Assembly (NCBI RefSeq): GCF_022581195.2
Contig: NC_061469.1
Location: forward strand, 1,240,001-1,304,000
Direction of reading: 5' to 3'
Source of the DNA: Helicoverpa zea
Taxonomy: Eukaryota > Arthropoda > Insecta > Lepidoptera > Noctuidae
Length of the DNA stretch: 64,000 nt
The notes under the pieces are model-generated. The model worked only from the letters and a program-made list of their open reading frames with translations. It was not told the DNA's origin and did no database searches. Positions 33,361-45,670 of the stretch are shown piece after piece; the stretch's first letter is position 1, and each line of letters opens with the position of its first letter. Position numbers and translations under genes: made by a program.

Positions 33361-36300
33361 TTAATTTAAAATCTAAACCTTCCACACTACATACGCGACA
33401 ATATGTATGAAAAAGAAGTAATCCTTATGTACTATTGCTTAATACTTCCTTAGTACTAAGCGATTGAAATTGAAATCATGGATAGGATACCCTGCAGACA
33501 TAGAATTGCTACTTTTCATCCCGGTTCAAGTTTTCGTGATCACGGAGATGAAGACGCCAGCGGGGTAATACATATTTACACTGTATAACATTAGACAGTT
33601 TGTTTGTTTGAACGCGCTAATCTCAGGAACTACTGGTCAGATTTGAAAAAACATTTCAGTGTTAGATAGCCATTTTATCGAGGAAGACTATAGGTTTTTT
33701 ATCCTGGTATGTGCAGATGTTCCCACGGGATGTGGGTGAGACCGCTGGCAACAGCAAGTAAATAATATTAATTAATATAAAAAGCCGCAGGTCTGTAGCA
33801 AGCCTTATTTGTTCGCGTCGCGTTCCAGTCTCATAATTGTCAACTAATTTCAAAATTAAGTCGGGTCTCCACTGTTAATATTGTCTTCTCCTTCTTATTA
33901 TTAAATTGCTACGATTTTATGAAGGCACTCATTAAAATATTCCAGAAAGCTTTTATTGTTTTTTACTTTTATTTTGTCTGGTTTTCGTGTTGAATTTGGA
34001 AAAATATCGGTGTTTTAAAGAGACATTTATAATGAAACATAGGCTATATTTTCCCGGTACGGGCAGTAGCTCCCACAGGACGCGGGTGAAACCGCGGAAA
34101 ATCGGCTAGTATTATATGTATTGATCGAGGGAGGCATCCTTAAGATGCAAGGGAAACCACTGGTGGAAGATAGTAAAATAGATTTAACGTATATCTATTT
34201 TACTATCTATCAGTCAACATAATGGTTGTCCATGTTGCGATTCAATCATTCATCGTTCAGCAACGGTGTTTTGAGGTTACTACATTATGTACTATTCACT
34301 GTTCATTTCAAAGTGAAGTGAAGAAAATTGTATGTTCCCTATTTCTTTAATTTCACCGTCGTTTCTATGATTTTATCAACGTTAGCTGTATTTTAATCTT
34401 TGTATAGTTAGATACATACTACGTATTTTTTATATCTTTGTGTGGAGAGGTTGTATCAGTACTTCCCACCTGTTTATCCCCAAATTAATCACAATAAATA
34501 AAATAAAAAAATGCGATAAAAATATCAAGGTGAAATCTTTACGGGAAAACGACTTACCTTTTAAAATGTTTCATTAAGAATGTAATTAAAAGTCAAAATG
34601 GTCCGGCGTCTTTTTAATTTACTACTGAGACTTGTAAAGGGGACAATGGGAAAGGAAATAAACAATTTTCTTACAATAAAAAAAACATATTTTCTCTTTT
34701 TTTTGTTTTCGGCAATTATGTTGGTACCTGCCTCTGCGTATTGCGGAACGTACCTATTGTTCCTTTTTTGAAATTTATTCTCTTTGATTTTTAACAGATG
34801 ATTATTATAGGTTTTGTTTCCTTGTAAATTACTTTTTATTTTATTGCTTTTCTTTTTATACGAGCAATTTAATTCTAATTTTATCACTAAACAATGTCTG
34901 CCGATTCATTTTATTGTTTTTGTCCAAAACCAATATCTAGACGCTTTGTAACTTTCGTAATTCGCTCTCGTAATTTTCAAGCGGATATTTTTTCTTGCAT
35001 TTTCCGTTCGTTATCCGAAGCTAATTAAAACCTTAGGAGTAAAGGACAAGTGTTCAACATAAAATATGTTTAAGATTTTATAGAAAGGCTTTCAATGTTT
35101 GGTCACAAATATAGTGTAGAACCTAAGCGAGTACATAGGTTATGTTTTATAAAGCGAACACGAATGACATATCTAGAGGAAGCTAGTTAAAAATAAAACT
35201 GTCGCTACCTGCAATAATTACGAACAAAATTATCGAAAGTAATAAGTTGCAACTTAGATATTAAACGTTAATTGCACCCTTGAAAAGAATAACTAATTGC
35301 CGCGCGGACAAAGGGGTGAACTCGTTAAAACTTGCGTAAATTCGCCCTCCGGCCTCTAAGACTTTAGGGCTGTCACAACGCAATGTAGAGGTAAATAAGT
35401 CTTGTGTAACAACCATTATCATTACTTATGTGGTTTTAGAAAAGTTGGGAAATAAACGAAGGTATTTTTTCTTTTATTTAACAGTATTTCTCTCCTCTTT
35501 TTATCTGGTAATTAATACAAGGGGTTGATTTGCTTTTGTGTCATATTTCAGGAGCAGGACATAAAATACGTAAATAGTCGATTGGAATTACAGTAGACGG
35601 GAAATAGCTAATATGCACTGCTTTTTTTGTCATTGTAATGTCGTAGTATTTCGGAAGAAATCCAATTTTATTAATGAAATTGATTAATGATCGTTGCGTA
35701 TGCTTTGTGTTTACGTTTGTGTGAGGGCGTAGCACGGTTTTAAGGCCAGTAACACACGCACCAAGTTTAAATGCGGCTAGATGACATTGACGGAATAACG
35801 AAAAAAAAAATACGTACCAATTTTTTTGTTGATTTGGGTCGAGAATCATTAGCATTATTACGTCCTTGAATATGGCACGGATGCAAATCAACAGCTTGTA
35901 TATGCCAAAAAAATAAACTCTCTCTGAGTACCTACCTGAAATTGAATTAAGTTACTGATTTTCAACGTTGCGTTGTTGAAATCATAGTGTTAGTAAAAAT
36001 ACACGTTAGCACGCGTCCGACAGGTCCCCTGATGGTTGTTTTTCTAATTTTAAAGAAAGTCTTGATTCTAATACCGGCCTAGTACCGGTCTAATACCTGA
36101 CCTTTGTAATGCAACTATTGACCGACAAAAATGTTTGCAGTGTATTTCTCTGAACAGTTCCGACAAAAAACTTACTGCTCAATCATTCAACTTATCAACC
36201 AGCTGACATAACGCGACCTTTCATAAACCCTAAAATAAAACAAACGTCAGACTTGTCAGACCAAATCCTGACGAATGACAACCCTACCGTCTTACGTGGT

Positions 36301-36440
36301 GAAATAGCGCGTCTCAAGTACCCCTTACAAGAAAACGAGACAGATATACAAGTTATGCGAACGTTAGACAAGGATAGAAGACAGTTTCGTTAATTCGAAC
36401 GTGTCGAGTAAAATTATCACCTAAGGTGTTAAACGTTTAT
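33361..36440. other. Intergenic DNA with Helitron pieces
   Basis: A plus-strand Helitron-like copy lies at about 33580-33761 (GAACGCGCTAATCTCAGGAA, GGTGAGACCGCTGGCAACAG). A Helitron 3' end (GGTGAAACCGCGG to CTAG) ends at 34109. A MITE scrap lies at about 36066-36152. The 108- and 116-codon minus-strand frames at 34561-34887 and 35541-35891 have no recognisable domain and AT-rich codon use like the background. Confidence 0.5.
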
Positions 36441-36829
36441 AAAGGTGCGTCTTGAAAGCTAGGTGCCGACTGCAACTGTTGACCGCACATGCAGCGACTG
36501 CATGAAATCGATCGATATACATATGAGGGTGACTGCACCTCTGCGGGATTGTTCGAAAAAGTTTCCGCGGCCCTGGTACATAAAAGGCCTACGAAGGAAC
36601 ATGGTGTGTTTCAGTCATTGTTAATCCACAGCGGGAAGGGTCATTAGATGATTCCCCATCAAAAATAAAAAAGCAACTGCACGTGCTGCTGCTGCCGGTT
36701 CGATCGATCGATCGATTCGATTTCATGTAAAAACATACAAAACCGTTCTGCAGCTGCGGTCGATTGAATGCAGTCGCGGCATGTGCGATGAGCAGTTGCA
36801 GTAGTCAGTTAGCATTCAATACGTAACTT
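36441..36829. mobile_element. MITE interrupted by a LINE 3' end
   Basis: Inverted arms of about 70 bp (GACTGCAACTG..GCACATGC and complement), interrupted by the LINE copy at 36541-36672. The outer ends lie next to TA. Between the arms lies a (GATC)n run, TTCGATCGATCGATCGATTC. A fragment of the same MITE occurs near 24739 (GGCAGTTGCAGTCGGCAGCT). Confidence 0.65.
36541..36672 (+). mobile_element. LINE 3' end inserted in a MITE
   Basis: Diverged, short copy of the 7817-8166 family (GCGGCCCTGGTACATAAAAG). It is flanked by a 7-bp ACTGCAC direct repeat on each side. Confidence 0.7.
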
Positions 36830-37624
36830 TATGGGGACTTGTATTATTTTAATAAACAGTTTTCTTAGAATTAAATGTTCATGATTTCGTGTGGTTAATG
36901 TCTAATTGAAGTTGTAAAGTGAATGAGTTTATTGCTGCTGTCTTTAATTACAAGCAGTTACAACCAATATAACTTTTCTAATTTAACTGCATGTACCTAC
37001 TATCAAAGTGTATTTTGGACACAAATTACTGAGTAATAGGTGAACGTATATAGTCATAGTCGTAAATCGCCAATCCACCTTGAACAAGCGAAGAGTCATG
37101 TGCAATAGAAAGGGTGATGGGTACAGTTAGCAATAATTAGTTACTGTAAAAAAATTGCTGTTAATTGGGGAACTAATCTTAGTGACGACTGATATTGTAC
37201 TGCAGACAGTATGATTAAATAGAGACCTATCCTTTATAGGATAGACATAATTATAGGACCACTAACTTGCAAGATCACCCATTTAAAGAACCCATAGCCA
37301 ATTATCGGTTTTAAACCGGTCATTCTAAAACAAAAACACTGCTAAAAATAAACTTCCCCGTCTACATTAAAAGTACATTTTTCAAAAACTTCCAAAATTA
37401 AAATAGATCGTTTTCCACTTCCATTTTCACCTCGAAAACCAGATGTTTCCGAATCGATGGTCCAATAACTAATTGAATGCTAACGAAAATCAGCATTAAT
37501 TCGCAATTTTGTCAGAACTTGGCCCATAAAACTGTGGAGGAGTAATCTTAGGGTGTCTCCTCCCCCCGTGGGGTGTGACCACGGAGGAAGGAAAGGTAGT
37601 GGAGATGCCGGGAAGGTATTTCAG
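36830..37624. other. Intergenic DNA
   Basis: No gene seen. At 37,557-37,592 a GTGGGG/CCACGG-rich hairpin-like stretch precedes the dispersed repeat. Confidence 0.45.
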
Positions 37625-37860
37625 ACGCCTACTTGTAGATCACGTAACGTACGGTTGGCGGTGATCAGTTACTAGAACTAACGAAGCGTTTGGTATCCGT
37701 TAAATAAAAACTCTCAAAGATTGGTCTTGATTGATAGATGATTTTTTATTTTGAAAATAATAGACGGGTTCTATAGAAGGCGTATAAAGTTGGAGCTAGT
37801 AACGTTCCTCGTCCCCCAAACACCCGCATTTTTGCTCGCTACTTTCTTAGGTGATTTTGC
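37625..37860 (+). repeat. Dispersed repeat shared with 16,085-16,330
   Basis: Contains AACGTTCCTCGTCCCCC, ACCCGCATTTTT and CGCTACTTTCTTAG in the same order and spacing as the other copy. The sequence upstream is more diverged. Confidence 0.6.
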
Positions 37861-37879
37861 GTAAAGACGTCTTTTGTCA

Positions 37880-38014
37880 TCTGCCAACACCCTTATGTGG
37901 GTTAGCAGAGTGAGAGAGTGTCAGACTCTTCGTCATGTTCATCATGTTCCTTCTTAAGCCTTTTATGTACCAGCGCCACGGTAACTCTTTCGAACAATCC
38001 CACACCGCGTTAAA
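37880..38014 (-). mobile_element. LINE 3' end, minus strand
   Basis: Diverged copy of the 7817-8166 family read on the minus strand (GGGATTGTTCGAAAGAGTTA, TGGTACATAAAAGGC). Confidence 0.7.
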
Positions 38015-39905
38015 ACATCTCTGATAGTGATTTCGTTCTCCATGGGTGTTACCCTACCCGGGTGGGGGCTGAGTACCCCGGGGTGGCTAATTATAACTGG
38101 ATGGAATGTTAATTCAACTAATTAACGTCGTCTTACGTTTGATGGATGTGACAAGTTGGTGAGAATGTCACAATGGATGATATCTTGTGATTTGTGGCTG
38201 TGATGGTTGTTTGGACATTGTTTGCTTAATTGCGGTGAAGTTGAAGTTTCTGTATTTTTATTGGTTTCTTCTTTACGCTAAAAGCCATGGTAACAACGCA
38301 ATTAAGAAACCTATACTAAATACTTATTTACTAGCTGGAAACCGGGCAAATACTAATTAGATTTTTCTTAACCTACTCAAATTCTTTTTCATCTTAGATT
38401 TTTTATGTCCTCACTAATTAGAGTACACCAAAACCTTATTTTAATATTATTAATGCGAAATTAATTGGATCTGTCTGTTGCGCTTTCACGCTAGCTACAG
38501 TATTACATTAACTGACATGCGTGACGTCACTTCCTATTAAAATAAACTAATTGAGTTCCCCAATAAGCTCAATTAACATCCACTACACAAATATCGAGAT
38601 TAATCTTCAAGCTAATCTCCTAATTGGCACTCGAATGTTCAAGTCAATACATGCAATCTTAGAGCCGCGCACACTGCAAACTTTTAGTCGGTCGATAGTT
38701 TCATCGGGCGCATAAATCAGTATGGAGATGAATAGTAGTGCACACACTAAAACGAATGATAAGGTATCCTGCCCGTACCTATTAAGTAAACATAATCACT
38801 TATTTATTCATGACTAGCTGTTCCCTGCAGATGGCAGTCAAGTGGAAACTTCTTCCCTCATCGGGATAAAACATAGCCTCCGTCACCCGGGGGGTAGTGT
38901 AGCATACAACATGTATGCAACAGTGAAAAATTTTTTCCAATCAGTTTAACTGTTTAATAAAAATAAACGATTAAAATAGGTACACTACAGATGCTATTAT
39001 ATTTTACTACGGATTACCTTAAAAAAAACTATCGGCCGTCTAAAAGTCTGCAGTGTACGTTGGTTCTAAGTACAAGGGCATAACATTCGGTAATAGGAGA
39101 ATTAACTTAATTATTGTATCTAACTGCTGCTACTTGTGAGCTTGTTTCAATGGCTTTCCTAATATATAGTATGGTATATTTGTGTAAATTAAGTGGCGAT
39201 AAGATCTTTATTGTGAAGCTATATTAGATTAAGCGTAATTCCACTACTATGAGGCTCTGTGACGTACACAAATGTCTCTTTTGGGCTTTAAAAACAGTAA
39301 CAAATTGGGTGCGAATATTTATAAAATATCTTCGAAATTACGAGATTAAAATATATAAATAAAGACATGCTAACTCTTGCACTTATGTTTTTGTAAGTGT
39401 ATCAGTTCAAAATCAGTTTTCTGAAATATTGAAAAAGGGATTTAAGTATGTATTTCTTTTCCTTACTATGAAAATCTATTACGTAACCGATATGGAGAAT
39501 GTGCATTCTTTAGAGCGATGCTATGCTCTGGAGAAACTTGTGGTAATTAGTTATTTAAGTTAATATTAGAAGATAATAACAGACTTCTAAGGAAGAACGT
39601 GTCTATGTAAAAAGTAATGCTGGATGTGGCTACATTGTTACGTCTTCATGGAGGTACAAATAACAATTATGTAAGTAAGTTGTAAGTATGTAAGTTTCCA
39701 TACAAATCACATCATAATTAGTACTAGGTATTACTACAGGTCTTTTGGTACACTAAAAGACATGAATTTCTGTCAGTCTGCTTTCTGCAGGACATTTTCT
39801 TTACAGTTATTGCATGGGCTTCAGTTATGTTATGACCTTTATTTAGTGACTTTACATCAACCTTTGAAGGATTAACTTAAATCTTAAATTAGTATAGTAT
39901 CCTAT
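38015..39905. other. Intergenic DNA with MITE pieces
   Basis: A MITE of the AAACTTTTAGTCGG family starts at about 38663. A related right end (CTATCGGCCGTCTAAAAGTC) lies near 39028, so the copy is probably interrupted. A Helitron-like 3' end (CTAGCTGTTCCCTGCAG) begins at 38814 between them. A CRE-type TGACGTCA lies at 38522. No gene. Confidence 0.5.
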
Positions 39906-40079
39906 CCGCCGGGGCTGCGGGATTGTTCGAAAGAGTTACCGCGGCCCTGGTACATAAAAGGCCTACGACGGAACACGACGGTTTTTAGTCAGTAAGAGTC
40001 TGACACTCCCTCACCGCTGCTAACCCACTGCGGGAGGGGTCATTATTTTGATGATTTTTGACGTCGTTAAAAAAAAAGC
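39906..40079 (+). mobile_element. LINE 3' end with 12-bp target duplication
   Basis: Conserved copy of the 7817-8166 family from GCCGGGGCTGCGGGATTG to GACGTCG and an A run. The perfect direct repeat ATAGTATCCTAT lies at 39894-39905 and 40080-40091. Confidence 0.85.
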
Positions 40080-40091
40080 ATAGTATCCTAT

Positions 40092-41360
40092 TAATTAATC
40101 CTACCACTATTATAAATGCGAAAGTATAGATGATCGTTTCTCTTTCACGCAAAAATGACTGAACACATTTTAATGGAACTTGATACCTAATAGGTAATAA
40201 AGCTTAGGTATAGAAGAATGGCATACCCAAAGGTTGTTTAACCAACTACAGGATGTACTTCCCTCAGAACACCATCATCTAAAAACATTAAAAACATTAG
40301 TGAAAACTAGTAAGTATCAGCTAAAAACATTAGTGGAAACAAGTAAAAGATTACTTTAATTAATCACTTCTAGTAACGTTACATCGGCAAGTTCACCTTT
40401 TCAGTACAAACTTTTCTAATATAATGTTCAGACTAGAAGTTCGCTCGCATCCTGTCTTGCGTTAATCGTCGATTATCATAGTTTAGAGCTCGTTAAACTG
40501 AGTTAATCCCCGGTTTGTTTGTCGATCTTGCCTGGTTAAACTACAGGATACGTGATTTTATTACACACTTTGACATTGTAAAGAGTTTTGAAACAATATC
40601 ATAGCGATATAAAACTTTAAGAATTTTTATTTCAAACTGAAAAGTTGAGCAATATAAACTACAAGAAATGTAGGTAGGTATTTAATGTAGTTTAGGTAAA
40701 TTCTTCCTTCTCCGTGTGAGAGGAGGCCTGTGCCCAGCAGTGGGACGATAAAAAGGCTGTATCAGGTAAATTCATCTTCTCGTCATCCAGGATCAGGTCT
40801 TAAAATATTTATATACCAACGTTACAAGTTCAATTAAAGATTGTAATTAAATATGTTAAGAAGTGCTTCATGGTGCTATTGACAATCATTAAAAAAATAG
40901 CGTCATAGCGCTTTCACACTAGTAGTTTTCCGCTCGGTTTTTCTTACTTTGAGACACATTCAGCGACGAAAATCGTGGAAAATCAACACAAAGAAAAACA
41001 TTGAGAAAGGGTACATAAGTAGACCTACAACTTAAAAAATAAACACACGCAAACTACATCAAACCACGCGTTTTGCAAACAGCTTATAGCGGCCATATTT
41101 AATTTCTGTACCCAAAAGTTAGAAACCAGAACACGCATTAAGGTCGGAACAAACTAACACACATTATTTTTATGTGTTATTCAAATGTCCAGTTAAAATT
41201 CAAGCTGAGTCATTTACCTACCCTTCACGACGGAACGTTGAAGTTTACATGATTATTGCCTGAAAAACCCGAAAATTTTACGCAAAAATCAAGCTAGCGT
41301 ATATCTAAACTTCTCTACTAATCTAAAAGTAAGTATAGGTACTACTTAATAAAGAGGATA
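40092..41360. other. Intergenic DNA
   Basis: A Helitron-like 5' end (TCCTACCACTATTATAAATG) starts near 40098. A plus-strand SINE tail scrap (GTGCCCAGCAGTGGGACGAT) lies at 40690-40765. A MITE arm (CTTTCACACTAGTAGTTTTC) lies near 40911. No gene. Confidence 0.5.
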
Positions 41361-41726
41361 TAGTTATCGGCACGGATATTGAGCCCTGAGCTTCACCTGC
41401 ACAGAAGCGATTTATTGGTTTATTGCCTTCAAATCAAATCAAATCAAATCCAATCAAATCATTTATTCATTTATCAAAGTTCACATTAAACAACATTTTT
41501 TCTTAAAATCTAGACATATGTGCTAACATTATAATTGCTTGAACTAGGTTAAACCTGTGTCTCAAGCGAAAAGAGACCTTAATTGCTAATTTGACAACAT
41601 AAATTGACAATCTAATATACAAAAAATTAAATAGCTAACATCGATTAAAATACATGCCTTATGTGTACAGTGCGCAAAGCGATCCCCACTCTTCCGCCGA
41701 GAGCTCAATATCCGTGCCGGTAACTA
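41361..41726. mobile_element. MITE with TATAGTTAYCGGCACGG ends
   Basis: Inverted ends TAGTTATCGGCACGGATATT and its near complement lie between TA dinucleotides. A minus-strand LINE 3' end with a (CAAAT)n tail (from about 41433) is inserted inside, which shortens the recognisable arms. Confidence 0.7.
41433..41640 (-). mobile_element. LINE 3' end with (CAAAT)n tail
   Basis: Starts with five to six CAAAT units on the plus strand, then CATTTATTCATTTATC. It lies inside the MITE at 41361-41726. Confidence 0.55.
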
Positions 41727-43255
41727 TACATTTCTTTGTTTGTTTATTAAAGCTCTGAAACTATGCACATTACTGATTTGAAAAATTAGTCTTCGCTAGT
41801 TGAAAATTGTATGTTATTGTATGTCCAAACCGGCTGATTGTTGTACTGTATGTATATCATTATATCTAACACCTGTAACCAACACAATCAACACAATAAA
41901 GATTACTTTACCTAGGTACTTTAAAAGGGTTGTCTTAATTATGTTATTTTCTATACAAATAGGAAACATGGACCTTTATCAGGTAACCTAAGGCATTTTC
42001 ATTCATCTATTCCGGGAAGTCTAAAATTAACTTCTAAACAAATTATAGGTAATTGAAAGGTCAGCCGCCTGCTCACTTTCAACTAATGAAACTAGCTAAT
42101 TTGACTTTGACTTAGTATTGCCAAATTAAAAATTAACTCTTCTAGAATATCTCGAAAGGAAATTACAACTAGCCATAACCCAGACAGTTTTTAATACATT
42201 TTTCTAGGAGCACAATTGAAAATTGATAAAATTAACCATCAGTTGTGAGTTTGTGAGCTATCCAAAATTTTGAAGAAAATGACCCCATGTTCCATTTGAT
42301 CCATATTTCGAGGTGTCACTGTAATCTGTATTTAAAGCATAGACTTGCCTTTATAAAATGAAGCACAGGTCTGTCACAGTGACCGAGGTGACCACACCAT
42401 CAACGACTATTGTTCAGGGGACTACAATACGAACAAATTGTACAACTATTGCGTACATGAGCTTTAAGCTTTAACTGTATAGGATTTCGAATATTGTGGT
42501 CATTATTTTGACCCTTTTTGTGCGTAAAGCTTTATTATCTCTCCAAAAAGTCAACTGTTTTCCTAACGCTTAAATATTTTTTCTAATTGGACCAGTAATT
42601 TCTAAGATTAGCGTGTCCATAATGATGATAATGCGTGTTCAAGAAAAAAAACTCTTCAGCTTAAAACACTTAGGTATTAGTATAGATATGTAGGTACTCT
42701 GTTCTCTGAATCCAGGAGGAAGCATTAACCCTTTTGGAAAATAAACTCGTCAATGGCCGTTAATTATTACAAGCAATTTGCTAAATTAATTTCAAATCAG
42801 TAAGTACCATACTTACGTACATAAAACAAGCAAGATTTTCAAAACAAAAGCATAACATAATTATATTTCGGCAACAAAAAAACACACAAGTTACCAGGAG
42901 TCCATAGCATGCAGGCGGTGGCAAGCCACAATAGGAACAAATTGGCCCACTATTGCCGAAATTAGACCCCCTCACACTCTTGTGCGCCTAGTACAAGTAT
43001 CGTGATATATAGAGGAAAACCTGAGACGGGAATTGTCGATGAGCGTCATGAAGTGCTATTTATGGGAACCATGTTTACTTTTGTTACTGTTTTTACGCGC
43101 TTTAGGGACTTCACACTTGGGATTCAAACTCCTATGGAGGAGTAATGTCAAATGGAGTAGATATGGATCTACTACATTTCATCTTGACAAATCCATACAA
43201 TTTCCCTCAAATTAGAGTAAAAACTATCATCGTAGTGGCCTAGTCTACGTAACTC
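41727..43255. other. Intergenic DNA, two weak frames
   Basis: No gene supported. From ATG 43039 a frame begins with a signal-peptide-like Leu run (CLLLLLFLRALG) but soon stops and has no obvious partner exon. Confidence 0.4.
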
Positions 43256-43440
43256 CCAATATGTTGGGATCGCCTTCCAGTCTAACCAGATGCAGCTAAG
43301 CACCGGTGTTTTACAAGAAACAACTGCCTATCTGACCTCCTCAACCCAGTTAACCGGGCAACCCAATTTACCCCTTAGAAAGACTGGTTGTAACTTTCTG
43401 GCTGCTAACTAGGTAACGACTGTCCAATATGTTCAAATGG
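43256..43440 (-). mobile_element. SINE tail, type A
   Basis: CTTCCAGTCTAACCAGATGC and GACCTCCTCAACCCAGTTAA mark a diverged, headless copy in minus orientation. Confidence 0.75.
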
Positions 43441-45491
43441 TAGTGTAAAACAAGACAGATTGTGATACAGGTTAAAACCATACAGATTATTATATACAAA
43501 ACAGACATTAACTTGTAATGTTTACACTCAAAATCCGGATAAATCCTTTATTCAGTGTTCCCGAGTAAAACAAACTCATTTGGCGCGTGTCTCCAGACTA
43601 CAGCATCGCCAGGTGTGTATAAACAAACTACGTTTAACGACCTTTTAATAATGTGGGACCAGTCAAAAACTTGTCCCGTCCTAAACAAATAACATTACTC
43701 AGAGATTTGATGTGTGCTGGATATGCCAGAAACAGGTATTAGCTCGTAATATAGTTATGATGGGGAAATTGTGTTTCGGGTGCTGTTGGCATCTATGGCA
43801 GACACACAAGAACGCATACATATGAAGATTTATTTATTTAATTTACATGACTTCAAGAGTCAATTACATAAATCAAAATAGGTACGTGCCTTGCGAAAGA
43901 AACTTGAAAAAAACTTACGAAAGAAGACGTATGACACATCAACATGTGGCCTAAACTATGAGTTAGAGACTTTGTATTTGCAAATTCAAATTCAAATAAT
44001 TTATTTCAGTTTATGTAGTGTCCATAGTGCTAGTATACAAAATAACTAAAAGACTAGTGTTAGTAATACATAATTAAAAGCAATTAAAAACGATAATTTA
44101 TGTGGATCCTCACCCAATGGCGCAGCAGAGGGGAGTCCCACCGATCAGAAAACACGATCAGGAGACCTCTTTCAACTGTCAACCAAGTCAACCAAGTCAA
44201 AAATTAAATGTCCTTTATTACATCCAGGAAAGTATCTTAAAATAATGTCAGCTCAATTTATAGATTTGGTGTTATTCATTTCCTTTTTGTTTAAATCAGA
44301 ATCGTCAATGACCCAGTCTTTCTAGTGTTTCTTGGCAATGAGATAGAAACAATCTCTCCTTGGAAAAACTATACTTACTCGTTAATATGTATCTGGACGC
44401 ATATCTAGTAGAAATAACCCCATGTATTCTAACTAACTAATCATGTTCTACGCAATCCCCAGTAAGCTCATTGTTTACCTTATAACAACAATGGCCGCTC
44501 GATTCCTCAACTAATAAGTAGTTTTCGTTTGTTTTGCACTTTCAAGATGGCGGACAGATTATAAAGTGATGTAACAACCTTGATTGTTGGTTTAGCTGCG
44601 AGGGATTTACCTCTTGACCTGTTATAAGTTAGTTTAGGTTATTGAAGTTATTGATTAATTGATTTTTAAAGGATTTCAGGTTTAGCAGTTCCTGATGTAC
44701 CAGTTTTTGAAAGAATAGAAACGAATATTTAAATGGTAAAATATTGTCTATTTTATCATCTTTTCAGTTAGCACGAACTGGGCAGCTCCATGAAATTAAC
44801 TGCCGGCTTTGTTTATGGCCCCCAGTAATCTGTACGATTTATTTTCGGCGTTATTACTCTTCTAATTAGTGTAGTTTTTCTTCCTCCGTGTTTCTAAAGG
44901 CCGGCCATTTTGTAAGCAATCAAATTGGACATCTTTGTCGTGATAGAATTTCCGTCCCACGTTCTTTGCAAAACTCTTGTTGTACGTTTTAATATAAGTT
45001 GTAAGTATTAGTTATATTAGAAAAATTACATATGTAGATAAAAAATGCATCAATTAAAAAAATGGAAAAACCTTTGATATAACTAAAGAGTTCTGTAATG
45101 CCATTTCCTAGTAATACTTTTATAAGTATTTTTGGGATTTGGAAAACAAAACAACGTTGGTTGATAAACAATAATGCCACAACAAAGCCCCGCTTGTCTG
45201 TGGAACTCATAACAACATCATCTTCACAAAATACGCCAAAAGGAACCAATCTCTTGAAATAATTCAATTTCTTGTCGTTCCTGCTTCAAACGATCGCGCA
45301 TTGTTATTTTTATTAACGATATCAAATGACGGGACTAAGGCAAACGCTATTAAATTTCCTTTTTATATAAGCGGGGATGTAATTTTTCCTGTAGCTGTAT
45401 GTATATACTTTGATTTGTTATGAAAAATAAGGAAAGCACATTAGAATGTTGTGTAATTATGTAAATATCTACGTTTGGGTTTGTTTGTGTT
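43441..45491. other. Intergenic DNA
   Basis: A LINE 3' end in minus orientation starts at about 43983 (two CAAATT units, then AATAATTTATTTCAG). A CAAGATGGCGGAC motif lies near 44543. The 92-codon minus frame at 44989-45267 has hydrophobic, AT-driven composition and no homologue that I can name. Confidence 0.45.
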
Positions 45492-45670
45492 TTCCTAACT
45501 ATGTCGAGGCCGGCTTCCAGTCCGGATGGATGATGTTTTACGACGGCCTGGTTGATCTCTTCATTGAAGTTGCCATAGGCAGCCTGATACCCCTTGGTTA
45601 AGAGTGGTTATGAGACTATCTGGCTTTTGACTACCCGTAAGAACTGCCAAAGATTCGAAATGACTGGGAC
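45492..45670 (-). mobile_element. SINE tail, type A, diverged
   Basis: CCTAACTATGTCGAGGCCGG, CCCCTTGGTTAAGAG and TGGCTTTTGACTACCCGTAA follow the order of the family in minus orientation. Confidence 0.65.

Noticed and set aside
34561..35891. Minus-strand frames of 108 and 116 codons
   Set aside because: They have AT-driven amino-acid content (Lys, Asn, Ile, Phe), no domain, no splice structure, and background-like base use.
43033..43215. 60-codon frame starting with a leader-like Leu run
   Set aside because: No following exon with matching phase was found, and the right half looks like repeat-derived text.
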